This document shows, piece after piece, positions 1-10,135 of a stretch of 64,000 nt of DNA. The DNA is from Apodemus sylvaticus (taxonomy: Eukaryota > Chordata > Mammalia > Rodentia > Muridae). The stretch is from contig NC_067487.1 in assembly GCF_947179515.1 (NCBI RefSeq), positions 44,518,014-44,582,013 on the forward strand, read 5' to 3'. Position numbers and translations under genes: made by a program. The notes below the pieces were generated by a model. The model did not search any database. It was given only the letters and a program-made list of their open reading frames with translations, and was not told the DNA's origin. The stretch's first letter is position 1, and every line of letters begins with the position of its first letter.

Positions 1-1040
1 TATGGGATAGGAAAAGAATTTTATCAACTCCACATACAATAGATGTCTAATACCAAAAATATATAAAGAGCACAAGAAATTAAATATCAAAGAACCAAAT
101 AACCCAATTAAAAATGAGATACAGATCTAAACAGGATTTTAAAGAGAGTAATCTCTAAAGGCTGGGAAGTGCTTAAAGAAATGATAACCATTCTTAGACA
201 TGAGGTAAATACAATCAAAATAACTCTAAAATTCCATCTTATACCAATCAAAATAGCTAAGATAAAAAACTCAAGTGACAGCCCATGCTGGGAGGATGTG
301 GAGCAAGGGAACACTCCTCCATTGCTGGTCAGAGCAAAAAGCTGTACAACCACTTTCAAATTCCATATGGCAGTTTCTCAGAAAATTATCAATCTGTTTA
401 CCTCAAGACCCAACTACACCATCATATAGCCAAAGCACACTACATCCTACCACAAAAACACTTGTTCAAGTATGTTCATTGTGGCTTTATTCAAATAAAC
501 AGAAAACAGAAACAATCAAAATGTCTCTCAATGAAAACTGGATAATGAAAACATGGTACATTTACACAATGGATAATTACTTGGCTGTTAAAAGAAATGA
601 CATCATGAAATTTTTGGGCAAATGGATGCAACCAGAAAAAAACAAAAAACAAACAAAAAAACAAAACACAACCAAAAAATCCATTATTCTAAGGTAACTC
701 AGACCCTGAAAGACAAATACTTATAAGTAGATGTTAACTGTGAAGTAAATAATACTCGAGCTATAATCCACAGATCCAGAGAGGTTAGGAAAAGAAAAGG
801 GCTATAGGGGACACATAGATCTTTCTGAAAGGAGGAAATAATATAGGTTTTGTGGGAGGACTGGGGACAGAGTAGAGAAGAACAGAGGGATCAGGTATGG
901 GGTAGAGATAGAAAGAGAGTGTACAGAGAGAGACATGGAACTGGGGGTGTTTGGGGTAGAGTTTGGAAATTTAGTGCATTGGAAACTTCCTACAGTCTAT
1001 GAGGATGACTCTAGTGAGGACTCCAAGTGCTAGATGATAT
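1..1040 (+). mobile_element. Old L1 (Lx-type): ORF2 3' end and 3' UTR
   Basis: Bases 1-713 align by eye with the end of rodent LINE-1 ORF2 in the sense direction: a run resembling 'cccaattaaaaatgagatac', then the 'gctaagataaaaaactcaag' region, then the YTMDNYLAVKRNDIMKFLG stretch that stands for the usual YTMEYYSAIRNNEFMKFLG. From about 713 to 1040 the purine-rich sequence resembles an Lx-type 3' UTR. Frames are broken by many indels, so this is a dead, strongly diverged copy. The 5' end lies outside the window. The subfamily is not resolved. Confidence 0.8.
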
Positions 1041-1136
1041 ACGGTAAAAGTAACTTTTACTTACCTGATGCAATTCTTGTCCCTGAGACTTAGTACCTGG
1101 TTTTACTAATCTAGGTCTAATCCTGGAATCTTTTCT
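1041..1136 (+). repeat. RMER-like repeat copy A, left part
   Basis: This piece and 2719-3115 together match the reverse complement of 9570-10135 (for example 'ccctgagacttag' against 'ctctgagacttac', and 'ctaggtct' against 'ctgggtct'). The repeat is therefore split by the L1 insertion at 1137-2702. I tentatively link the family to rodent RMER1 from memory; the homology between the two copies is visible directly, the name is not certain. Confidence 0.5.
1121..1136. repeat. Target-site duplication, left copy (16 bp)
   Basis: TCCTGGAATCTTTTCT occurs here and again, identical, at 2703-2718. The two copies bracket the composite L1 insertion. Read on the minus strand the site starts AGAAAAG, an A-rich start typical of L1 endonuclease targets. 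Confidence 0.85.
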
Positions 1137-1150
1137 TTCTTTCTTTTTTT

Positions 1151-1732
1151 AAAACACAAAGAATCTTTAATGTATAAAAATAAAAAATTAAAAAGGAAAG
1201 GAAAAACTGCCCTGACAGAACAGTCTAAGATAAAGATCCTCTGAAAATGCCATTGGGCCTGACTCTATGTTCACCATTTACTGCTGGCTATTGTCACTTT
1301 TAAATGAAAAGGTATTGATTCCAGGAATTCACAAGCACAGAAATATATATCCAAAACACATTCTATCTGGATTGTCCATCTGTATTATTTCATTTTCTGA
1401 AGATTTCACTTCAACTTGGAAGAAAACTTAGACTCTTTAGTCTGGATGTGTTCTTCATCTCTTTAAAATGTAGAATCCAATGGAAAATGGTGGTTTCCAC
1501 TCAAACCACTGATTTATCTGTTTTCCTTGGTAACAAAGTCTATATATCTGCATCCTCTGGAAAATATATCAAGCCCATTTACACTTATGAAAACACTACA
1601 CTCTAGTATTAATCTTCTGTTTTTACATCTCTGTGAAATTTACTCTGTGATAACTTCTGCTTGGAAACCATGAGAAACCAGAAGCATAGACCACATTTCT
1701 CAGAGGAAGGAGCTAAGAACTGACATCAACCC
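1151..1732 (-). other. Probable L1-transduced downstream sequence
   Basis: This stretch lies between the L1 3' A tract (1733-1740) and a second A-rich tail (minus strand, 1137-1150). It has no L1 similarity I can see and no long open frame. On the minus strand the hexamer ATTAAA lies at 1166-1171, about 15 bases before the tail, where a poly(A) signal should be. I infer read-through from a source L1 into its downstream flank. A processed mRNA 3' UTR is also possible. Confidence 0.6.
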
Positions 1733-1846
1733 TTTTTTTTCTATTTCTTTTAATTTATTGATATATTTATTTACATTTCAAATGATTTCCCCTTTTCTGG
1801 ACCCCCACTCCCTGAAAGTCCCATCAGTCCCCTTCCCTACCCTTGG

Positions 1847-2535
1847 AGGGCTAATATCCAATATATATATATAAAGAACTCAAGAAGTTAGACTACAGAA
1901 AACCAAACAACCCTATTAAAAAATGGGGTACAGAGTTAAACAAAGAATTCTCACCTGAAGAACTTCGGATGGCGGAGAAACACCTTAAAAAATGCTCAAC
2001 TTCATTAGTCATTAGGGAAATGCAAATCAAAACAACCCTGAGATTTCACCTTACACCAGTCAGAATGGCTAAGATTAAAAATTCAGGAGACAGCAGGTGT
2101 TGGAGAGGAGGTGGAGAAAGAGGAACACTCCTCCACTGCTGGTGGGGTTGCAAATTGGTACAACCACTCTGGAAATCAGTCTGGTGGTTCCTCCGAAAAC
2201 TGGGCACCTCACTTCCAGAAGATCCTGCTATACCACTCCTGGGCATATACCCAAAAGATTCCCCAGCATGTAATAAGGATACATGTTCCACTATGTTCAT
2301 AGCAGCCCTATTTATAATTGCCAGAAGTTGGAAAGAACCCAGGTATCCCTCAACAGAAGAGTGGATGCAAAAAATGTGGTATATCTACACAATGGAGTAC
2401 TATTCAGCCATTAGAAACAATGAATTCATGAAATTCTTAGGCAAATGGATGGAGCTGGAGAATATCATACTAAGTGAGGTAACCCAAACTCAAAAGATGA
2501 ATCATGGTATGCACTCACTAATAAGTGGATATTAA
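1847..2535 (+). pseudogene. L1 ORF2 C-terminal fragment (inverted segment)
   Basis: The sense strand reads the C-terminal part of the LINE-1 ORF2 protein. From 1969 to the stop codon at 2533-2535 the frame is open for 188 codons. It includes a Cys/His-rich part of the LINE C-terminal domain (WWGCK near codon 58) and YTMEYYSAIRNNEFMKFLG. Just upstream, an expanded AT run (1861-1874) shifts the frame. There is no reverse transcriptase or endonuclease domain, so the fragment cannot act. It is the inverted 5' half of the insertion at 1137-2702. Confidence 0.9.
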
Positions 2536-2702
2536 CCTAGAAAACTGGAATACCCAAAACATAATCCACACATCAAATGAGGTACAAGAAGAACAGAGGA
2601 GTGGCCCCTTGTTCTGAAAAGACTCAGTGAAGCAGTATACAGCAAAATCAGAACAGGGAAGTGGGAAGGGTTGGGTGGGAAAACAGGGGGAGGGAAGGGG
2701 AC

Positions 2703-2718
2703 TCCTGGAATCTTTTCT
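2703..2718. repeat. Target-site duplication, right copy (16 bp)
   Basis: Identical to 1121-1136. It follows directly on the truncated L1 3' UTR sequence 'gggagggaaggggac'. Confidence 0.85.
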
Positions 2719-3115
2719 GCTTCTAAGTCTTACTGCTGAATACACTCACCCTTTGTATTTCTTCCTGAATACTGTTGGCTGGATTATCTCCACTGTTCTG
2801 ACTCAAACTCCTCTCAAAGCTGAGTGATTCAAACTTGCTTATCTCTGCTTCTGACTGGATTGCTCTGCTTGGCCTCATACTAACTCTTATCTTCTGGGCC
2901 CTTTTCATTCTGTGGCTTGTGTTCTGTCTTCATTTGCTTCTAGCATGTTCTTTCTTCAGCCTTTCTCTGTAAAACTCTCCTGGTGAAACTGCCTCCTCTC
3001 TTTCTTTGCACTGCTCTCTTAGGTCACTTCTCTTTCCTCTTTGTTCTCAAGAGAGTTTGGCATATTCTATTCTGTCAAAGATTTCTCTGATTTTCACTGT
3101 CTGCCACTCAATTAA
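2719..3115 (+). repeat. RMER-like repeat copy A, right part
   Basis: Pyrimidine-rich sequence with repeated CTCT/CTGACT words. It matches the reverse complement of 9570-9960 across several hundred bases, for example 'aaactcctctcaaagctgag' against 'aaactcttctccaagctgac', and 'actgctctcttaggt' against 'ctactctcttaagct'. It continues the left part at 1041-1136. The RMER1 family name is tentative. Confidence 0.55.
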
Positions 3116-4213
3116 AAATCATGTTCAAACATGAATGCTTTTTTCAACAAACTAACATTACCTTCATTGTTTGGGACCAAATGTGTGTCCTAAGGGTGTG
3201 TCTGTATTCCAGACAGTGTAGCCATGAAGCTGGAATTAAATCACTGTATAATATACAGTGATTTTAATAAAATTATTTAAAAAATCTTTAAATATCTGGA
3301 GTGCTTTTTCTACTTGCAATGCTTTATTTTTTTTCTAGAAAGATTCTGAGTTTATCATGGTGCCCCAAAAAGTAACACAATATTTTTAGGCTAATTGTTT
3401 GAAAATTTTCAATTAAGCACAGGTGCATCTTTTGAAGACATCGGACATTTGTTATTAATTCATCATTGATTTGAATATTTGAAAGTGAAAACATTTACTA
3501 GATTAGGAAATAATAACTGCATTTTCAATAATTGTCTTCCATGCACAACACAAGACTACAGATGTTGATGCGTGTACCCTAAGGATGCCCAATTTCACTG
3601 CAGAACTTCTGTCTTTCCCTAGGTATGATGGATAATCAGTACTTCTGAGTAATATTCAGTAGAATTCATGCAAAAATAGGTTTTCAGACAGACATAAAAT
3701 TTGGTCATATTATATGATAGCTAACATGTTTTTAAATAGTAAGAACTTACTTCGTAAGCTACTTCTTAGTCATTTATAATTTCACTTTTGCAGACATAAG
3801 GTCTATTATTCTGCTTGACTTTATTAGTTCTCAGTTCTCTTGCTTCTGTCATCAACGTCACACAGTCTCCCAAGTTTCTTTGGAGAGGGAGGGTACTATT
3901 GCTTGCTAGAATTATATTCAGGATAGTGCCTATGTAATCATTGTCCTAGGCATAGTGATGAAGAACCAGCCATTTAAATTCTTATTACAGGTGAATGAGT
4001 GTCCTTGGATCTGTAATGTGTACATAATTTTCTAAGCTGCCTGAACAAAAGCAGTTAGCCTTTTCAAAGGCACTAAACTTTATCTATTTTCTTTACAAGG
4101 GCTTCAAGGCAATGTCATAGGAAGAGCAGATATTCAGGTCAGTAAACTATAAGAAGATATGGTTCTGCATTTACAAATAATCTTCAAGCTATCTATTATA
4201 AGGAAAGAGCTTT
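3116..4213. other. Unassigned AT-rich sequence
   Basis: No gene, SINE or LINE recognised. It holds a near-perfect 27-base palindrome at 3238-3264. Open frames are short and look random. Confidence 0.5.
3238..3264. repeat. 27-bp palindrome
   Basis: Arms AAATCACTGTATA and TATACAGTGATTT are exact reverse complements of 13 bases separated by a single A at 3251. It could be the core of a decayed inverted-repeat transposon or simply chance; no known function. Confidence 0.8.
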
Positions 4214-4276
4214 TGTGTGTATGTGTGAGCGTGTGTGAGTGTGTGTGAGTATGTGTGAGTGTGTGTGGTGAGAGAC

Positions 4277-4357
<81 letters not shown>
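4214..4357. repeat. Compound (TG)n(AG)n microsatellite
   Basis: An impure TG array with GTGTGAG interruptions changes at about 4270 into a nearly pure AG array ending at 4357. Confidence 0.95.
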
Positions 4358-4360
<3 letters not shown>

Positions 4361-5811
4361 TTTACTTACTACCATAGGAGAAAGAAATTTAAAAATTTGG
4401 AAGCCTTAGCATATGAAGATCTCTAGAAACTTATACTATTACTATCTAATTTCTGAAACAGCATTAACTCCCATGTGTTTTGATACAGCAAAGTTTACAG
4501 AGCAGAGAAGCATCTACAGAAAAGCTTAGCTCTACATTTTATCTGCGGATACAAGAAGAAGCCTCAGTGAGATTACATTAAGAAATGAATAGGTCACATT
4601 TGAGGAGCTGTATTATTTCATTTACCAGGGGACTAAGGATCCTGTGGGATATAGGTAGAAACTTCAAGGCCATCTAACAAGCATGTAAGGGACTTTCCAT
4701 TTAACAATATTTCAGTAATATTTTCACATGCACACTTCCAAGTATTTAGTTAATTTAGAAAATTAGAATAAGATAAGGCAGAAAAGATGCCCTGATTACT
4801 GACCTAGTTACCAAGATTTTATAAGGCATCAGTTGTTAGTGACTTTTTCAGGTGGATATTATCAAAAATGCAGATAGTTAAGGTTGAAAGGGTGTCTAAC
4901 CCACTGCCGATGGCATTGTATTCTCCCCTTTTATTCATAAGCCAGAGATTGACTTTCCAATTTCACAGAACACAGTGGTATCTAATACACTCAGGGTCTG
5001 CACAAAACAAACTTCCAAAACTTAGTTTTTCTTCTCTGGATGAGTACTTTTTGTCTTGATTGTACTTCTTAGCTTTCAGTTGAATCACGTTACTGATTCA
5101 CAGAAATTAATGATTCACTTAAATATTTGCTCATAATTTTCCACTTTTGGATAATGTTAAATATAAGTGCACTATTATTATCTTTGTATTTTTCCCTTGG
5201 AAATATGTTATGTTATTTTTTCTTGAATGGTGTTATGTGTTGATATGCATGCATATCTCTACCTCAATAGTTATAATGCTTATTTATATATAAAGTCGGC
5301 TACTTTACTATTCTATTTCTTTATAATGTTTAATATTTTGCACCTTTGATATATGCTTTTATATTCACAGTCATGCTGTTTTAAAGGATTTTTAATTTTA
5401 TATTATATATGTAATAAATAGAAATATATAAAATATAACATTTATTCTATCTATTTAAATGGTTTTCATTCTTTGAGAAAATATCAATATTATACATACA
5501 TTCTTTTAAAAATAATAAACACAAAATTACCCTCTCCAAAAATACTAGGAAACTGTAACCAAATAAAAACACACACACACACAAACTGTGGCATCCATTA
5601 TATGTTGGAGCTACTGCCCATGAGGCCTGCCCTGGAGTAGTTAATATGCCCATTATTGGTCTATTGGAAATATAAATGACAGTTCAGTTAGTGAACTTTA
5701 CCCTAGTGGGTTAGGTTTTTAACACATCCATCTGTCTGTTTGTTCATCAATCCATTTATCCTTTCATTTCACTATCCATTTATCCATTAATTTGTTCATT
5801 TAAAAAATATG
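4358..5811. other. Unassigned AT-rich sequence
   Basis: No gene seen. It contains a short (AC)n run at 5569-5583 and a degenerate tetranucleotide region of TCCA/TTCA type at 5726-5801. The longest open frames (about 60-75 codons) have no recognisable domain. Confidence 0.5.
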
Positions 5812-6289
5812 TCAGCTATCTTCCTTCTGTACCAGATGGGAACAAATATAGCCAGACATTATATAGAAAATGAGAGGCCATGGTACACTCTGAACTAAGT
5901 GAGATGTCTTCCTCAAATCTTTCCCATCATGGGTGAAATAACGCCGAGAAAGAGGAGGCAGAAGGAGTATAAAAGCCAGAGAGGATAGTGGACACCAAGA
6001 GAATGGGACCTCTACATCCACATGAGCATAGCTCATAGAAACTCAAAGATGGAGGAAGCAGCATACACCAGGCCTGTATGGGTCAGCACCAGGGTTTCTA
6101 TGTAGATATTATGGCTTCCAGTTTACTTTTTTCATGGGATTCCTGAGTGAGCAAACGAGTGGGTGGGTCTCTGATTCTTGTTCCTTGTCTTGTACTCTTT
6201 TCTTTTGTTTAGTTGGTGTTGTCCAATTTCATTGTAATAGTTTTAGTTTTATATTATATTTTATTTTGTTAAAGTTTTATAATATTTAA
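5812..6289 (+). mobile_element. Old Lx-type L1 3' UTR fragment
   Basis: The sequence around 5880-6070 (gagatgtcttcctcaaat, aggaggcagaaggagtataa, ccacatgagcatagctcata) and 6105-6290 (atggcttccagttt, catgggattcctg, ttatattttattttgtt) follows the 3' UTR of an old murid Lx L1 as I remember it. It has no coding content. The next insertion (6290-7661) landed inside it or at its end, so it is the oldest layer of the nest. Confidence 0.65.
6274..6289. repeat. Target-site duplication, outer left (16 bp)
   Basis: GTTTTATAATATTTAA, identical to 7662-7677; the pair flanks the minus-strand Lx insertion. Confidence 0.85.
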
Positions 6290-6310
6290 TTTTTCATTTT
6301 TTAAAAAAAT

Positions 6311-6341
6311 TCTACTGGATATCTTCTGTATTTACATTTCA
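6311..6341. repeat. Target-site duplication, inner left (31 bp)
   Basis: Matches 7094-7124 at 30 of 31 positions, with an identical 27-base core starting CTGGATATCTTCTGTATTTA. It lies in the Lx 3' UTR target sequence. Confidence 0.85.
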
Positions 6342-7093
6342 GTCAGAATGGCTAAGGTCAAAAGCTCAGGAGACAGTAGGTGTTGGCGAGGATGTGGAGA
6401 AAGAGGAACATTCTTCCACTGCTGGTGGGATTGCAAGATGGTGCAACCACTTTGGAAATCAGTCTGGCGGTTCCTCAGAAAACTGGGCATGTCACTTCCT
6501 GAGGACCCTGTTATACCACTCCTGGGCATATATCCAGAGGATTCTTCAGCATGCAATAAGGACACATGCTCCATTATGTTCATAGCAGCCCTATTTGTAG
6601 TAGCCAGAAGCTAGAAAGAACCCAGGTGTCCTTCAGCAGAGGAATGGATACAAAAAATGTGGTATATTTACACAATGGAGTACTATTCAGCCATTAGAAA
6701 CAATGAATTCATGAAATTCGTAGACAAATGGATGGAGCTGGAGAACATCATACTAAGTGAGGTAATCCAGTCTCAAAAGATCAATCATGGTATGCACTCA
6801 CTGATAAGTGGATATGGCCTAGAAACTTTGAATACCCAAGACATAATCCACAAATTAAATGATGTCCAAAAGAATGGAGGAGTGGCCCCTGGTTCTGGAA
6901 AGACTCAGTGCTAGAGTATAGGGGAATTCCAGAACAGGGAAGCAGGAAGGGATAGATGGAGGAACAGGGGGAGGGAAGAAAGGGCTTATGGGACTTGCAG
7001 GGAGTGGGGACCCAGAAAAGGGGAAATCATTTGAGACATAAATAAAAAATATATCAATAAATAAAAAAAAGAAAAAATAGACTTAAAAATTTT
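6342..7093 (+). mobile_element. Nested 5'-truncated L1Rn
   Basis: Begins abruptly inside ORF2 at 'gtcagaatggctaagg', continues through the ORF2 end and the rat-type 3' UTR ('ccagaaaaggggaaatcatt', 7013-7032) and closes in an A-rich tail at about 7050-7090. It is flanked by the long duplication at 6311-6341 and 7094-7124, so it inserted into the older minus-strand Lx. The low divergence from the copies at 1.8 and 58.5 kb marks it as the youngest layer of the nest. Confidence 0.85.
6344..6914 (+). pseudogene. L1 ORF2 C-terminal fragment
   Basis: Reads the LINE-1 ORF2 C-terminal part in one frame with an internal TAG stop at 6612-6614, where related copies have TGG (Trp). The normal terminator after HSLISGY is mutated: GGATATGGCC stands for GGATATTAGCC, so the frame runs on to about 6914 into 3' UTR sequence. 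Non-functional. Confidence 0.9.
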
Positions 7094-7124
7094 TCTCCTG
7101 GATATCTTCTGTATTTACATTTCA
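7094..7124. repeat. Target-site duplication, inner right (31 bp)
   Basis: Second copy of 6311-6341, with one mismatch. The Lx 3' UTR resumes directly after it. Confidence 0.85.
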
Positions 7125-7661
7125 AATGTTATCCCCTTTCCCGGTTCCCCCGCCTTGAAATCCCCTATCCCATCTCCATCACCTGTTTCTATGAGGGTGT
7201 TCCCCCACCCACCTGCCAGCTCCTGCCTCCCCGCCCTTGATTCCCCTACACTGGGGCATCAAGCCTTCACAGGACCAAGGGTGTCTCCTCCCATTGATGC
7301 CAAACAAGTCCATCCTCTACTACATATGCAGTTGAAGCCAGGGGTCCCTTCCATGTATACTCCTTGGTTAGTGGCTTAGTTCCTGGGAGTTCTGGGGGGG
7401 AGGGTCTAGTTGGTTGAAATTATTGTTCTTCATATTTAAAGACTGCCCCACCTGGGGATCCATCCCATATACAGTCACCAAACTCAGACACTATTGTGGA
7501 TACCAAGAAGTATATGCTGATAGGAGCCTGATATACCTGTTTCCTGAGATGCTCTGTCAGAACCTGACAAATACAGAGACAAATTTCCACAGTCAACCAT
7601 TGGACTGAGAACAGGGTTCCCAATGGGATCCCTAATGGAGGAGTTAGAGAAAGGACTGAAG

Positions 7662-7677
7662 GTTTTATAATATTTAA
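7662..7677. repeat. Target-site duplication, outer right (16 bp)
   Basis: GTTTTATAATATTTAA, identical to 6274-6289. Confidence 0.85.
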
Positions 7678-9569
7678 CTGCTTGAGTTAACTGTAACTTG
7701 TTTGCCAGGGTAAGTTAGTTACCTTAACTGAATGGTGCCTCTTTCTGCTCAAGAGCAACTACATTTTCTTTTCATTGTAGTTGTTACTATTCCACAAATA
7801 CATTGTTTCATGCTTTTTTCCCTATCAAAGGCACCCTTCCTACACATTTGTCATTTCCTTTTTGGCTTTCCTAATGCTGCACATGAGCAATGCCTGTCAA
7901 GTTTGTTCACCATTTGGGATTCACAGCCATGTTGTTGACCAAAATTTCTAAAGCTACTCACATTATTTATGGCGGACAATGGATGACATTTTGGGTGGCA
8001 CTATTGGAAATTCTTGTGTATATTTCAAAAAGCTTTTACCACTTTGTACTTGACCTTTCACTTCAGTAACAACCACTCACAAACTCCTTCAGACATCTCA
8101 ACCTGTTTCCATTGACTGAAGAGAGAGAGAAAGGGGGGAGCGAGAGAGTCTTCTATTGTTAGTTACTGTTCTATTTTTATGTCTATCTAAATTTTATACT
8201 TCATACACTTGGTTGTTAAATAAATCATGTGTTACATTCTGTGTGTCGTTACTGAATTTAGAATACCCTGTTCTTTCCCTTGTTCTTTATTTTAAATTTT
8301 GACAAAAATCTTCAATAAACAATAAAAATCCAAAAGGCACTCATGATTACACATTCTTGTCAGTAAATGTATTGAAAATATTAAAATGTGAAAGTACTTC
8401 AAATGCGGCACTATCAAAAATATCATATGACTGATAAGGAAAACATATTAGAATATGTTTATACACTGTATTAATTCTTCCTGTGAAGTTTCTCTGACCC
8501 TCTAAGACTTACATCTATATGTATTCTCTTCTCTATTTGCATTTTTCTGTTTTCTGCTTTTGCTAATACATGTGGATGAGTACAAACTGAAAGCAATGTG
8601 ATTTTCCTAACTGGATGCCTGGTTCCTTGACTTGGTGTTGTATGATCTTAATTTCTCTATACATATGCCAGCATCTTAAATTAACATTTCTCTTTGAAAA
8701 AGAAATATGAAAATTATAATTTAAAAACTGCTTCTCACGTAGGGAAACTAGAGGTTTTCATTGGTCTGCACAACTTGTATGTTGTACTGCCCAGAAAAAT
8801 CTACCCAGCAATGGCAAAAGAAATGTCAGAGAATAGCATGTTCTTGTAGGACCTTTCCTAGATAAATAATTGTATAAGGCTTTTATCAGAAACGTTCAAA
8901 AAGATTTGAGTCAATTAATGATTATAGGTATATACTATTAATTATTAGTTTATAGTATATAACTATATGCATCTATTGTATGTACATGCTCATTTCATAT
9001 TTGTATACTTTGTATATATGTATATGCTAAATTATGCACATTTATATATAATATGTATATATACTTATATATATTTGATATTGTACATGGCTTTTATTTT
9101 AAAAGTACATATACTTATTCTAGAAAAGCTTTTATCTTTTATTTCATTTTTATACTTGTATTTGTGAAACTTTCTCTAGGAACACCAATTTTGTCAATAT
9201 CTTGATAACTTTTTCTTAACATGTTAATTTTTTCATTATTTTGAAATTTCTGTCTTTTTACCGTATTATTTGATTTTCTACAGGTTTTTCCTTTTATGTT
9301 TTTGTTTTGATATGTTTACTTGCATTTAAAATTAATCCCTTTAATTTCATTTAAAATTCTATCGAAAGTTTTGTGTTACTAGGTATTTGATCATATACTG
9401 TGTACCCTGATATTGCATTGTCTACTGGAAAAAGCTGTTTCTAGTTGTGGTGTGGCTCAGCCCTAGCACAAATTTTTAATCTTTCTGGCTTAGATACAGA
9501 CATACTCTAAGTATGAACCTTTAATGCCAAACAATTAAGGTAAAGTTAGTTTGTGGAAGGAAGCACTCA
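7678..9569. other. Unassigned AT-rich sequence
   Basis: No gene seen. There is a short purine run at 8121-8148 and a very AT-rich stretch at 8935-9110 built of TATA/TGTA words. The rest looks unique. Confidence 0.5.
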
Positions 9570-10135
9570 AATTTGAAAGTAATGTCTAATAGAATGGCAG
9601 TCAAAGTGATGATCGGAGAAAGAGCTGACAGAATAGGATCTGCCTAACTCTCAGGAGAACAGAAAAGAAATTAAGGTAGCTTAAGAGAGTAGCACAGAGA
9701 GAGGAAAAAGGCAGTTTTACTGAGATAGTTGTACAGAAACAGGCTGCAGAGGACTAGCAAGTCAAAAACAGATGAAGACAGAATGAGGCAAAGAATGAGA
9801 AGGATCCTTATTAGAAATGATTGCCAGAGTAATTTTGAGGCTAAACAGAACAATTCAGGAAAGGCTGAGAGAAGCCAGATTGAAGCAGTCAGCTTGGAGA
9901 AGAGTTTGAGATAAAACAGCTAAGTTGAGCCAGATGGAGTTCAAAAAGAATAAGAAAGGATGGATATAGTCATCAGTAAGTCTCAGAGACTGAAAACACT
10001 CCAGACCCAGAGTAGAGTTTACAGAGTCTAGCAGCTTGTAAGAGAAGGCCCAAGTTAGCAGACAGAGGCAGTAGGTTTCAGAGAGGACAGTTATATCAAG
10101 TGACTGAAAGTTAACTCTTACAGTTTTAGTCATCA
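9570..10135 (-). repeat. RMER-like repeat copy B
   Basis: The reverse complement matches 1041-1136 joined to 2719-3115, so it is a second copy in the opposite orientation. Being uninterrupted, it shows the state of the family before the L1 insertion in copy A. The 93-codon minus-strand frame at 9855-10136 lies within the repeat and has no recognisable domain. The family name (RMER1) is tentative. Confidence 0.55.

Larger units (their letters stand above)
1137..2702 (-). mobile_element. L1Rn insertion with 5' inversion and 3' transduction
   Basis: A 16-bp duplication flanks the whole block. Read on the minus strand from 2702 it contains: an L1 5' segment in inverted orientation (2702 to 1847), the last ~100 bases of the L1 3' UTR in the sense orientation (1845 to 1741), an A tract (1740 to 1733), about 580 bases of non-L1 sequence (1732 to 1151), and a second A-rich tail (1150 to 1137). 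The two L1 pieces meet in the same part of the 3' UTR ('gggagggaagggg' ends one, 'tagggaaggggactga' starts the other). This is the pattern expected from twin priming. The extra sequence between two A tails is the pattern expected from 3' transduction. An independent retrocopy inserted in the tail is the main alternative. Confidence 0.75.
6290..7661 (-). mobile_element. Lx L1 3' UTR with 5' inversion, interrupted by L1Rn
   Basis: After a T-rich start (6290-6310) the plus strand reads the Lx 3' UTR in antisense (6311-6341, resuming at 7125-7437 with 'cccctacactggggcatcaa'). From about 7440 to 7661 it reads the same 3' UTR in the sense direction ('ccatcccatatacagtcacc', 'gaggagttagagaaaggact'). 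The two parts are adjacent in the L1 consensus, with about 20 bases lost at the join, so this is one element with a 5' inversion and not two elements. Exact 16-bp duplications flank it. A younger L1 (6342-7093) sits inside. Confidence 0.75.
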
